NCBI GenBank assembly: GCA_002402635.1
Contig: DHGE01000180.1
Location: 1 to 30,214 of the forward strand
DNA length: 30,214 nucleotides
Reading direction: 5' to 3'
Source of the DNA: Deferribacterales bacterium UBA4806
GTDB taxonomy: Bacteria; Chrysiogenota; Deferribacteres; Deferribacterales; UBA228
The notes beneath the pieces were generated by a model. It searched no databases. It saw nothing but the letters and a program-made list of their open reading frames with translations, and had not been told where the DNA came from. The position numbers were made by a program, and so were the translations under genes. Shown here one piece after another: positions 1-8,011 of the stretch. Numbering within the stretch: position 1 is the first letter of the stretch; each line of letters opens with the position of its first letter.

Positions 1-288
1 ACAGGCGGCATTGCTTTAGTTTATATTATAAACTTAATTATGGGTTTTTTTGGTGCTAGCATTCCATTTTTAAATGATAGTACTCCTGTTGGCATTGGTA
101 TAAGTGTATTTATTGTGATTATAGCAGCTTTAAATTTAGTGTTAGATTTTGATTTTATAGAAAATGCTGCCCATCAAGGAGCACCTAAATATATGGAGTG
201 GTATGCAGCCTTTGGCTTAATGGTAACTTTAGTCTGGCTATACTTAGAAATTTTACGACTTTTATCAAAGATTCGTGAAAACAGATAA
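1..288 (+). CDS. Bax inhibitor-1/YccA-family membrane protein, C-terminal part
   Basis: The reading frame is open from the first base of the window, so the 5' end lies outside it; the ATG at 40 is internal. The visible 95 residues contain two or three hydrophobic segments. They also contain the segment NLVLDFDFIE and, near the end, APKYMEWYAAFGLMVTLVWL, both of which I recognise from the YccA-type branch of the Bax inhibitor-1 family. These are multi-spanning inner-membrane proteins; some relatives act as pH-dependent ion or Ca2+ leaks, but the bacterial role is mostly unclear. The gene ends with a short basic tail. No clear terminator follows before the next promoter. Confidence 0.85.
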   Translation, partial: TGGIALVYIINLIMGFFGASIPFLNDSTPVGIGISVFIVIIAALNLVLDFDFIENAAHQGAPKYMEWYAAFGLMVTLVWLYLEILRLLSKIRENR

Positions 289-409
289 AAATTAAATATA
301 AATCAGAAATATTAAACACTATTCATTGGTTAAAGCTTGTATTCAATATATTTTATAACATTTTTAAAACGAAACATAACTTTTTGATTTTAATAGTATT
401 TACAATAAA

Positions 410-438
410 TTGACTTTTTCTAATTAAAGAATTATTAA
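410..438 (+). promoter_or_regulatory. Possible sigma70-type promoter for the small secreted protein
   Basis: TTGACT (410-415), a 17-base spacer and TATTAA (433-438). The predicted start of transcription is near 445, giving a leader of about 45 bases before the ATG at 490, with a weak AGTAGG ribosome site in between. The region is AT-rich, so chance matches are possible. Confidence 0.4.
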
Positions 439-489
439 TTTTTTAATTAAGATATATAGTATGAATTAAATTAACTTCAGTAGGTTAAT

Positions 490-788
490 ATGAAAACATT
501 TATGATTTTTTGGGAACTATGTTATTAGTTAGTTTCAGTGGAGTTTATGTTCAAAAGATTATTTCTGATAGTCTGGCAAATGTACAGCAAACTGTTGAAA
601 AACAAGTTAAGAATGGCGACTCAACCTTAGTTGCAGGTGGCAAACAGGTTTATATTCTAATGTCAGGAGTTTACCCAAAAGATGCAAGAACAAATCTTGA
701 TATCGTTACAAATGGAGAAATAAAAGGTAAATTAGGTATTGGTAGTATGACAACTGCCTGTGGTGCGTCAACCGTTAGAGCCCAATAA
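490..788 (+). CDS. Small secreted protein of unknown function, apparently frameshifted in a T run
   Basis: Read from the ATG at 490, the first codons give MKTFMIF and then the frame closes at a TAG after six more codons. The long frame starts just after, at a TTG at 510 that has no ribosome site. Adding one T to the T6 run at 506-511 joins the two frames into a 99-residue protein with a textbook signal peptide (MKTFMIFLGTMLLVSFSG...). I therefore read this as one gene with a one-base loss, either real (phase variation or decay) or a sequencing or assembly error. The mature part is about 78 residues, polar, with a run of T/V/N-rich strands and one Cys close to the C-terminus. I do not recognise the family. 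Confidence 0.5.
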
Positions 789-821
789 TTTTAGAATTTC
801 TTTAAAATTATTAAGTTTCTA

Positions 822-855
822 CAAAAGCCTGCACTTTGTGCAGAATTTTGTTTTA
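822..855 (+). terminator. Rho-independent terminator
   Basis: Perfect 6-bp stem CTGCAC/GTGCAG (829-834, 838-843) with a TTT loop, extended by CAAAA/TTTTG (822-826, 846-850) across a 2x2 internal loop and followed by TTTTAT. It lies about 35 bases after the stop of the small secreted protein and before the promoter of the hydrolase pair. Confidence 0.6.
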
Positions 856-893
856 TATAATATATTAAGCTTATAGATATTTATTACTCTTTG

Positions 894-922
894 TTGACAA
901 CATATATTTTGAAAATTAAACT
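894..922 (+). promoter_or_regulatory. Promoter for the hydrolase pair
   Basis: Perfect -35 TTGACA (894-899), 17-base spacer, -10 TAAACT (917-922, 4 of 6). The predicted transcript start is near 929. That leaves a leader of about 40 bases carrying an AGAGG ribosome site at 958-962, which fits a translation start at 966-969 and not the GTG at 1110. Confidence 0.5.
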
Positions 923-968
923 ATATGAGATAATAATTTTATTATACACGTGTATATAGAGGTTTATT

Positions 969-2681
969 ATATTTAATTTATTTCGGGGACTATTTATAAC
1001 GGTAATACTTTTAATATTAACAGCTAATGTTTATTCACAGTCTAATTTAACAGGTATAGGAAACTCTAATAAAAAAGAGTGGCAATTTGTTTACAAAAAG
1101 CCTCTGTCAGTGCAACCAGAATTAACCGAATATTATTGGGAATTAGAAAGGCCACCTTTTGATGGTTCTTATGACAAAATAGGCTTACATAGGGTTGTTA
1201 ATGAAAACGTAAAACCTAAAGCAGCGGTTTTTGTATGCCCTGGAACAAATGCAAGCACCTGGCGTTTTATTGGCAACGACTTTTTGCAAAAAACAATAGA
1301 TTCAGCCAATAAAAGATTACAGCAAAGTCCTGAAAAGAAAGATGAACTGATGAGTTTGCTAAATGAAATTGGTGCAATACCAGAGAGACTTATAATAAGA
1401 TTTTTAGCTGCCAATGGTTATGATGTTTATGGGATGAATTACAGAACACACTACATACCATCAGGTTATGAAGCAAAAGATTTAAAATTTATGAATAACT
1501 GGGGATGGGATTTGTTTGTTGAAGATGCAAAAACAGCTATTGAAAAAACCAAAAAAGTTTCAGGTTTTAATAAGGTTTTCATTGCAGGAACAAGCTTTGG
1601 TGGAATGCTTTCAACAACATATGCTTCAAAATATTGGAAGGAAGATTTAAAAGGGATTATCCTGTTGGATGGTGGTAATGGTGGCAGATGGAAAATAAGA
1701 ATTCCTATGGAGTTGTGGAAATTAATTGAATCTGAAATAACAGAAAATATTCCTGATTTACCAGAATGGTCATATGTAGATGGAAGAATGACTCCAAGAC
1801 TACTGCAGGGTCTAATTGATACATTCGTTAGAGACATTCTTTATGATACAGTAGGTATGAATTCCATTGATATGCAAATGTCTTTAGGCCCTCTGTCAAA
1901 GTTTATGCCAGCCATATCTAAATTTTTAAATGAAATTGGTGTTCCCTTTTATTTAGGTGGAATTCCTCATTATAATGAAGTTACAGCAGCAGCTTTTAAT
2001 GACCCATTATCAGCTCCCATTGATCCAGTTACAGAAAAATATTTGGAACCTTACAATTGTTTGACAAATGAGCCTTTAGATAATTATTTAGTGTGGAATG
2101 CTGAGTCTAACTATTTAAAACCATTGGCAGGCCTTTTTACAAATTATAGAGAAGGGTATAATACCCCTTTAGGTGTTGCAATCAATTTTATTGGTAACGA
2201 CAGATTCTGGCCTTTGGAAGTATATTTAGAAACTATAGGTATGTTTGAATTTGAAATAACAACTGCTGATGAACCTTTAGAGTATATAGGTTTTAAAATT
2301 GATCCGTCAAATGTGCCTGCTGCTATTTCAGAAGCAATAAATTTACTCTTTAAAAGTATCAATTCTACTAATAATGAGGCAAAGAATGTTACAAATAATG
2401 CTATCACTATAAAAAGATTATTAGATAGAAGTTATAAGTATATATCTCAAAATTTTGATTATCTTGGGGATCTAAAGAAGATTGACGTGCCTCTTATATC
2501 TTTCCAGAGCAGGCTCGGCTTGTTGTTCTGGGGTCCATTCAACCCTGGTATAAAAAGCAAGGATGTTACAAACGGTGGCGAATATCCTGAGTTTGGCCAT
2601 ATGGATATCTATACAGGAACAAAGAATCCTGAGTTTGTAAATATTCCAACATTAAAATGGCTTAATGATAGAGTTAAGTAA
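969..2681 (+). CDS. Secreted alpha/beta hydrolase, paralog 1 (apparent ATA start codon)
   Basis: A 570-residue protein if read from ATA at 969. The first normal start codon in frame is a GTG at 1110, but that would cut off a clear signal peptide (FRGLFITVILLILTANVYSQ) and a segment that aligns with the downstream paralog (KKPLSVQPELT against KKQLSLQPEIT). No ATG, GTG or TTG occurs in frame between the stop at 957 and 1110; an AGAGG site ends 6 bases before the ATA. The catalytic nucleophile motif is GTSFGG, a PGTN turn precedes it, and a late His (GHMDIYTGT) fits the third member of the triad. The fold is that of an alpha/beta hydrolase (esterase or lipase class); the substrate is unknown. 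It lies 30 bases before its paralog, so the two are probably co-transcribed. Either the start is non-canonical or the start codon is mutated. Confidence 0.65.
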   Translation: MFNLFRGLFITVILLILTANVYSQSNLTGIGNSNKKEWQFVYKKPLSVQPELTEYYWELERPPFDGSYDKIGLHRVVNENVKPKAAVFVCPGTNASTWRFIGNDFLQKTIDSANKRLQQSPEKKDELMSLLNEIGAIPERLIIRFLAANGYDVYGMNYRTHYIPSGYEAKDLKFMNNWGWDLFVEDAKTAIEKTKKVSGFNKVFIAGTSFGGMLSTTYASKYWKEDLKGIILLDGGNGGRWKIRIPMELWKLIESEITENIPDLPEWSYVDGRMTPRLLQGLIDTFVRDILYDTVGMNSIDMQMSLGPLSKFMPAISKFLNEIGVPFYLGGIPHYNEVTAAAFNDPLSAPIDPVTEKYLEPYNCLTNEPLDNYLVWNAESNYLKPLAGLFTNYREGYNTPLGVAINFIGNDRFWPLEVYLETIGMFEFEITTADEPLEYIGFKIDPSNVPAAISEAINLLFKSINSTNNEAKNVTNNAITIKRLLDRSYKYISQNFDYLGDLKKIDVPLISFQSRLGLLFWGPFNPGIKSKDVTNGGEYPEFGHMDIYTGTKNPEFVNIPTLKWLNDRVK

Positions 2682-2699
2682 ATGTTTGTCTAACCTAAT

Positions 2700-2708
2700 C
2701 AGGAGGGG
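2700..2708 (+). promoter_or_regulatory. Strong ribosome binding site for hydrolase paralog 2
   Basis: AGGAGGGG lies a few bases before the ATG at 2712. It fixes the start and contrasts with the many genes here that have no such site. Confidence 0.8.
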
Positions 2709-2711
2709 ATA

Positions 2712-4373
2712 ATGAAAATTAAATTTTTATTTGCTTTTTGTATGGCTGTAGCAACACTTTTTATTTTTTCTAATACTGCAAGAAGCTATAATAAAGTAGA
2801 TGCTTGGAGACTTGTGCAAAAAAAACAATTGTCCCTTCAGCCTGAAATAACTCACTATAAGTATGAAATTGCCCTTTCTCCTTATGCTGACCACGATAAA
2901 ATAGGTTTGCATAGATTAATCAATGAGTCTGTTAAAACGAGGGGTGCTTTTTTTGTTTTTCCAGGCACTCATGATAGTGGATTTAAACTTATATCAGATG
3001 AATTCGTAGAAAATATTATATCTTCTATGAATAAACATTATAATGACCCTGAGAAAAAAGCTAAGTGCAGCGAAGTGCACAAAGAGTTGAGCACAATACC
3101 AAACAGGCTTATCACAAGGTATTTAGCTGCAAATGGTTATGATGTTTATACTATAGATTATAGGACTTTTTATGTGCCATTAGATACACCAGCAGAAGAA
3201 ACTGAATTTATGAAAGATTGGGGATGGGATTTCTTCGTTAATGATGCAAAAGTAGCAATAAATAAAGCAAAAGAATTATCAGGTTTTAAAAAACTTTTTT
3301 TAGCAGGAGAATCCTTTGGCGGTATGCTTGCAATGAATTATACATCACGCTATTGGCAAGATGATATTAAAGGACTCATTGAGCTTGATGGTGGTAGTGG
3401 TGGTAAATACAGACTAAGGATTCCCCTTGAACTATGGAAATTAGTTGAGGCAGAGTTTATAAAATATATACCAGATTTGCCTAAGTGGTCAGTTGTAGAT
3501 GGCAGAGTAACCCCAAAAATTTTGCAGTCATTAATAAATAATTATCTAAAAGATATAATATTCAAGGATCTTCAGATGTATTCACTTGATCAAGATACCT
3601 CTGGAGAGGGAACATCAGAGCTAATGGAGGCAGCTCAGACATTTTTAAATATTATAGGAATACCAATATATTTAGGTGGTAAACCAGATTTTGCTAATAC
3701 ACAATACAAAGCCTTTACTGATTTACTTGCTGACCCAATAAATTTGGCAACTGGAGAATTCATGGAACCATATTGTTCCGATACTAATGGACCATGTTTA
3801 ACTTATATGGACTGGGCAGCAGAATATGTCTATTTAATGCCAATAAAGGGCATTTTCACAAACTATAATGAAGGATATAATACACCACTTGGTCTGGCTT
3901 TAAATACAGTGTACAACTCAAGACACTGGCCATTAAATGTATTTCTTGAAGCAATAGATATGTTTGAATTTGAAGTGACAACATCTGATGAACCCATTGA
4001 GCTGTTAAATACAATAGGAATAGAATTAGATCTAACAAGTCTGCCACAAGCAGTTAGTACAGCACTAAATATTTTGAATAAAAACACGAATAGTTATGGT
4101 GGATTAAAAAATCTGTCAGATTACAGTACAGATGTAAACACAGAGTTTAATTATGCTGAGAACTATAAAAATATAGACGTTCCAGTGATTGTTTTTGAGG
4201 GCAGGCTGGGTCTGTTAGCTTTTGGTCCATTTAATGGTAAAGGCATAAAAAATAAAGATGTAACAAATGGTGGCTCATATCCAGAGCTGGGACACATTGA
4301 TATTTATACTGGCACAACAAATTATGAAGTGGTCAATAAACCCACTTTAGAATGGATAGATAAACATATATAA
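2712..4373 (+). CDS. Secreted alpha/beta hydrolase, paralog 2
   Basis: 553 residues with an N-terminal signal peptide (MKIKFLFAFCMAVATLFIFS). It aligns over its whole length with the gene just upstream, with roughly half the residues identical by eye, so the two are a tandem duplication. The nucleophile is Ser201 in GESFGG; the preceding FPGT turn (about residue 84) may form the oxyanion hole and His528 in LGHIDIYTGT is the likely catalytic His. The stretch between Ser and His holds a large helical insertion of about 230 residues, probably a lid. The protein should act outside the cytoplasm on an ester or amide substrate that I cannot name. The repeated pattern around IYLGGKPDF and YNTPLGLALN is well conserved between the two copies and may line the active site. 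Confidence 0.75.
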   Translation: MKIKFLFAFCMAVATLFIFSNTARSYNKVDAWRLVQKKQLSLQPEITHYKYEIALSPYADHDKIGLHRLINESVKTRGAFFVFPGTHDSGFKLISDEFVENIISSMNKHYNDPEKKAKCSEVHKELSTIPNRLITRYLAANGYDVYTIDYRTFYVPLDTPAEETEFMKDWGWDFFVNDAKVAINKAKELSGFKKLFLAGESFGGMLAMNYTSRYWQDDIKGLIELDGGSGGKYRLRIPLELWKLVEAEFIKYIPDLPKWSVVDGRVTPKILQSLINNYLKDIIFKDLQMYSLDQDTSGEGTSELMEAAQTFLNIIGIPIYLGGKPDFANTQYKAFTDLLADPINLATGEFMEPYCSDTNGPCLTYMDWAAEYVYLMPIKGIFTNYNEGYNTPLGLALNTVYNSRHWPLNVFLEAIDMFEFEVTTSDEPIELLNTIGIELDLTSLPQAVSTALNILNKNTNSYGGLKNLSDYSTDVNTEFNYAENYKNIDVPVIVFEGRLGLLAFGPFNGKGIKNKDVTNGGSYPELGHIDIYTGTTNYEVVNKPTLEWIDKHI

Positions 4374-4423
4374 ACAAAAAATATTTTGTATGTAATTTAT
4401 AATTATGCAATGATTTGATATAT

Positions 4424-4507
4424 TTATATAGGACGATTCTCTATTTCAGCAACGGTTGTTATTTTTTCATATCCTTCTTCTAACCTCAATGTAATTACTT
4501 TAGGCAT
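4424..4507 (-). pseudogene. Truncated ribbon-helix-helix antitoxin-like gene
   Basis: On the minus strand an ATG, preceded by an AAGGGGG ribosome site about 11 bases away, opens a 27-residue frame: MPKVITLRLEEGYEKITTVA, continuing to ENRPI and then a stop. The start looks like the N-terminal half of a ribbon-helix-helix (CopG/Arc-like) antitoxin: a short strand with alternating residues (VITLRL), then a helix with E-YEKI and AEIENRP, where family members go on to a second helix. That second helix is missing. No toxin gene is present. I read it as a decayed toxin-antitoxin remnant; a chance match of so short a frame is possible. Confidence 0.45.
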
Positions 4508-4538
4508 TTTAAAAGTGCCCCCTTATTCTTCTGCATAA

Positions 4539-4640
4539 TTAGTAAAAAGTAAATACTTGACACTTTCGTTTCTTGCAGGCTTTATGAATCCAGATAATGT
4601 AAACAAAGCTATATTAAATTGGCTCAATAAACATAGATAA
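4539..4640 (+). pseudogene. C-terminal remnant of a third hydrolase paralog
   Basis: An open frame without a start codon ends in GFMNPDNVNKAILNWLNKHR and a stop. This matches the extreme C-termini of the two upstream hydrolases (TKNPEFVNIPTLKWLND and TTNYEVVNKPTLEWIDKHI). No catalytic motif and no further homology could be found upstream. It is best explained as the tail of a deleted third copy, so the family once had at least three tandem members here. The match covers only about 20-25 residues. Confidence 0.55.
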
Positions 4641-4882
4641 AAAAAATAACTTTTAAATTTGTCATTATAAAATGCTCAATTCTTTCAGTAAAATCAATAA
4701 AAGAGAAATTAATGATTTAATTATAGCTAAGCAAATGTGTGCTCTAAAAATATTACAGTATTGTATTTACTATTTTATAAAATACTTTTTTATATTGTAT
4801 CATTTTACTGGAACATTTATATAGACTTAAAAAATAATAACTTTTATAGTTAATATATAAGTTGATTTGATTAATTAAGGAA
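4641..4882. other. Intergenic AT-rich stretch with no supported gene
   Basis: Together with the two remnants before it, this makes a gap of more than 500 bases between the hydrolases and the formate dehydrogenase. A 50-codon frame at 4672-4824 has no ribosome site and no family likeness, so I do not call it. Nothing else was seen until the promoter at 4883. Confidence 0.6.
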
Positions 4883-4911
4883 TTGACTATTATATAAATT
4901 TATTATATAAA
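4883..4911 (+). promoter_or_regulatory. Promoter of the formate dehydrogenase operon, predicting a leaderless mRNA
   Basis: TTGACT (4883-4888), exactly 17 bases, then TATAAA (4906-4911): 5 of 6 matches in both boxes. The start of transcription is expected about 7 bases after the -10 box, which is the A of the ATG at 4917. No Shine-Dalgarno sequence lies between. The Tat motif begins at residue 4, so a later translation start is not plausible. Confidence 0.65.
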
Positions 4912-4916
4912 GTGTC

Positions 4917-7900
4917 ATGAAATTTAGTCGTAGAAATTTTCTTAAATTAGGTGGTTCTTTAGCATCGATCAAAAGTTTAAATTTAATATTTCCTCTAAAT
5001 AAGGCTAGCAATAGTATTAAACGTAGCCTTAAGGGAAGCAAGGTAATAAATACAATTTGTTGTTATTGCGCTGTGCAGTGTGGGTTTAAAGCTTATGTCA
5101 AAAATAACAAAATATTACACTTAGAAGGCGATGAGGAACATCCTGTTAGCCTTGGTCAAAGTTGTCCTAAAGGAGGATCTCTTAAACAATTAATAACAAG
5201 TTCTAATAGAGTACTAAAACCTTTATACAGAGCAGCAGGTGCTGATAAATGGAAGGAAGTTGAATGGGATTGGATATTAGAAAAAATTGCAAAAAAAATT
5301 AAAGAGACAAGAGATAAAACCTTTAAAATCAAAAACTCCCAGGGAAATATTGTCAATAGAACTGAAGGGATCGCTCATTATGGGGGTGGAGCCTTAGATA
5401 ATGAAGAATGTTATTTGTTACAAAAATGGCTCAGATCACTTGGCTTAGTATATATAGAAAGCCAATCTCGACCTTGACATGCCCCAACAGTTGCTAGTTT
5501 AGCAGCTACAGTAGGCAGAGGGGCTATGGCGAATCACTGGATAGATATAAAAAATGCAGATGTAATATTAATTATAGGAGCGAATCCAGCAGAAAATCAT
5601 CCTGTATCTTTTTATTGGATAGCCAAAGCCAAAGAAAATGGGGCTACAATAGTGCACATTGACCCAAGATACACAAGAACTTCAGCTCAAGCTGATATAT
5701 ATATATCTATTAGAAGTGGAACTGACATAGCCTTTTTAGGTGGTCTAATAAAATATATAATAGACAATAATTTATCAAATATGGAATATGTTAAAAATCA
5801 CACAAACGCTGCTTTCATTGTTAGAAATACTTTTAAATTAACTGAAGAATTAGATGGAGTATTCTCAGGATACGATGAATTAAATAAAACTTATGATAAA
5901 ACAACCTGGCAGTTTGAAAAGAACAGTGATGGTACAATAAAAAAAGATGATACATTAAAGCATGATTTCACTGTATACCAGTTACTAAAAAGGCATTATA
6001 AAAGATATGATTTAAAAACAGTTTCAAAAATTACTGGCATACCACCAGACGAACTTGAAAGTGTTTATAGACTCTATTCCTCAACAGGCAGTCCTAATAA
6101 AGCAGGAACTGTTCTATATGCATTAGGCTGGACTCAACACACAACGGGAACACAGATTATAAGAGCCATGGCAATTATTCAACTTTTACTGGGAAACATG
6201 GGTATAGCAGGTGGTGGAATTAATGCATTAAGGGGAGAAAACAATGTTCAGGGAGCAACAGACCATGCTATTTTATACAATTCCCTTCCAGGTTATCTAC
6301 ATATACCATTAGACAATCAAAATACATTGTCAAAGTATTTACGAGATAATACACCATCAAGTAAAGAAAAAAACAGTGCTAATTGGTGGAGCAATTATCC
6401 AAAATATTTTATAAGCCTTCTAAAAGAGTTATATGGTGATTATGCCAATGATAGAAATGAGTACTGCTATAATTATTTGCCAAAGTTAGACAAAGGACAG
6501 GACGGTTCAACTACAAAAATATTTGAGCTCATGGAAAAGGGTGAAATTAAAGGTTATTTTTCCTGGGGCTCTAATCAGGCTGTATCAGAGCCTGATTCAA
6601 AAAGAATAAGGAATGCTTTATGTAAGCTTGATTGGTTAGTTGCAGTTAATCTCTTTGACAATGAAACCGCTTCTTTCTGGCAATCCCCTGGATTTGATTC
6701 AAAAAGTATTCAAACAGAAGTGTTTTTCCTACCATGTTGTTCATTTATAGAGAAGGAAGGTAGTATTACAAATTCTGGCAGATGGGCCCAATGGAGATAT
6801 CAAGCAATAAATCCCATTGGTGAGACAAAATCAGATGCTGATATAATAAATGAACTAATGTTCTACGTCAAATCATTGTATGAAAAAGAAGGAGGCACAT
6901 TTCCTGAACCAATTTTACAATTGAATTGGGACTATGGTAATATTGATGAAAATGGGAAAATAACATATGTTGACACTTCAAAAGTGGCAAAAGCAATAAA
7001 TGGGCACTTTTTAAATGATGTGATAATTGAAAATAAAACCTTTAAAAAAGGAGCTCTTGTACCCGATTTTACATATCTTTTAGATGATGGTTCCACATCA
7101 TGTGGCAACTGGCTATATTCTGGCTCCTTTAGTGAAGATGAAAACAAGATGAAAAAGAGAAACAATAAAGACTCTTCAAATATTGGTTTATACTCAGATT
7201 GGGCATGGGCGTGGCCATTGAACAGGCGTATCCTATACAATAGGGCCTCAGTAGACCCATACGGTCAACCTCTAGATGAAACAAGGGTCGTTATTAAATG
7301 GGAGGATGGAAGGTGGATTGGTGACGTTCCTGATGGTAATTATCCACCATTAAAGAATGAAGATGGAAGCGAAAACAAAGACTTTAAAAATGTTTTTATT
7401 ATGAACAAAGAAGGTGTAGGCAACATCTTTGTAAATAACCTATTAGACGGGCCTTTCCCGGAACACTATGAACCTATAGAAAGCCCATTTGATTTTAACC
7501 CCATACCAAAAAATAAATACCGGTATAATCCTGCGATAATTCTTCCACACGAAAACAATTCTTCAGAGTATTTCGCTGTTAATAATGAAGATTATCCATA
7601 CATTTGCACAATATTTAGAGTTACAGAACAATGGCAGTCAGGAAATATGACAAGAAATGTCCCATGGTTATTAGAACTTATGCCTGTACAAATCTGTGAA
7701 ATAGGTGTGGAGCTTGCAAAAATAAAGGGAATAAAAAATGGCGACAAAATAACTATTGAATCGATAAGAGGAAAAATCGAAGCTGTAGCAGTTGTCACAA
7801 ATAGACTAAAGGCCTTAAAAATCATGGGCAAAATTATACATCAAGTCGGCACCCTTTGGTGTTTTGGATGGCAAACACCAGGTAAAGATAAATCAATTAG

Positions 7901-8003
7901 AATTGACAGTAGTAATTTTTTAACCCACGGCATAACTTGTCCAAACACTAAAACTGCTGAAACAAAGACTTTCATGGTAAATATTAAAAAAATATATGAT
8001 TAG
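4917..8003 (+). CDS. fdnG: Formate dehydrogenase, catalytic selenocysteine subunit (FdnG type)
   Basis: One gene read through an in-frame UGA: 1028 residues with selenocysteine at position 187, close to the length of E. coli FdnG. Seen in order: a Tat signal (SRRNFLK, residues 4-10); a [4Fe-4S] site with Cys48, Cys51, Cys55 and Cys83; the active-site segment in which UGA is followed by HAPTVASLAATVGRGAM and NHW, the typical Sec-His context; the molybdopterin domains; and a C-terminal dinucleotide-binding domain (about residues 890-1025, with TRNVPWLLELMP and FGWQTPG). The enzyme oxidises formate to CO2 at a Mo- or W-bis(molybdopterin) centre and is exported folded to the periplasm by Tat. It is followed after 8 bases by the FeS subunit and then by the membrane anchor. 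Without recoding it would look like two separate genes, 4917-5477 and 5526-8003. Confidence 0.93.
5475..5524 (+). promoter_or_regulatory. UGA(Sec) codon with bacterial SECIS hairpin
   Basis: The UGA at 5475-5477 is followed by a hairpin: GTTGCT (5490-5495) pairs with AGCAGC (5501-5506) around the loop AGTTT, and an outer stem GCCCC (5481-5485) pairs with GGGGC (5520-5524). The loop has the GU that SelB-type recognition needs, and the distance from UGA to the apical stem is close to that in E. coli fdhF. The hairpin codes for protein at the same time. Confidence 0.8.
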
Positions 8004-8011
8004 GGATAATA

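Noticed and set aside
1466..1837. 123-residue minus-strand frame inside the first hydrolase
   Set aside because: A shadow of the real gene: no ribosome site, no recognisable domain, and the plus frame has clear homology.
4378..4396. ACAAAA/TTTTGT hairpin after the second hydrolase as a terminator
   Set aside because: All A-T pairs and no T tract after it; too weak to call.
4557..4585. TTGACA with 17 bases to CTTTAT, a possible promoter
   Set aside because: The -10 is poor, and the box lies inside the hydrolase remnant with no gene in the right place downstream.
4672..4824. 50-codon plus-strand frame before the formate dehydrogenase
   Set aside because: No ribosome site, no family likeness, low-complexity I/K/F/Y content typical of AT-rich non-coding sequence.
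5526..8003. A separate 825-residue molybdopterin oxidoreductase starting at ATG 5526
   Set aside because: It lacks the FeS site and Tat signal, which are encoded in the same frame just upstream of the UGA; the two parts are one selenoprotein.
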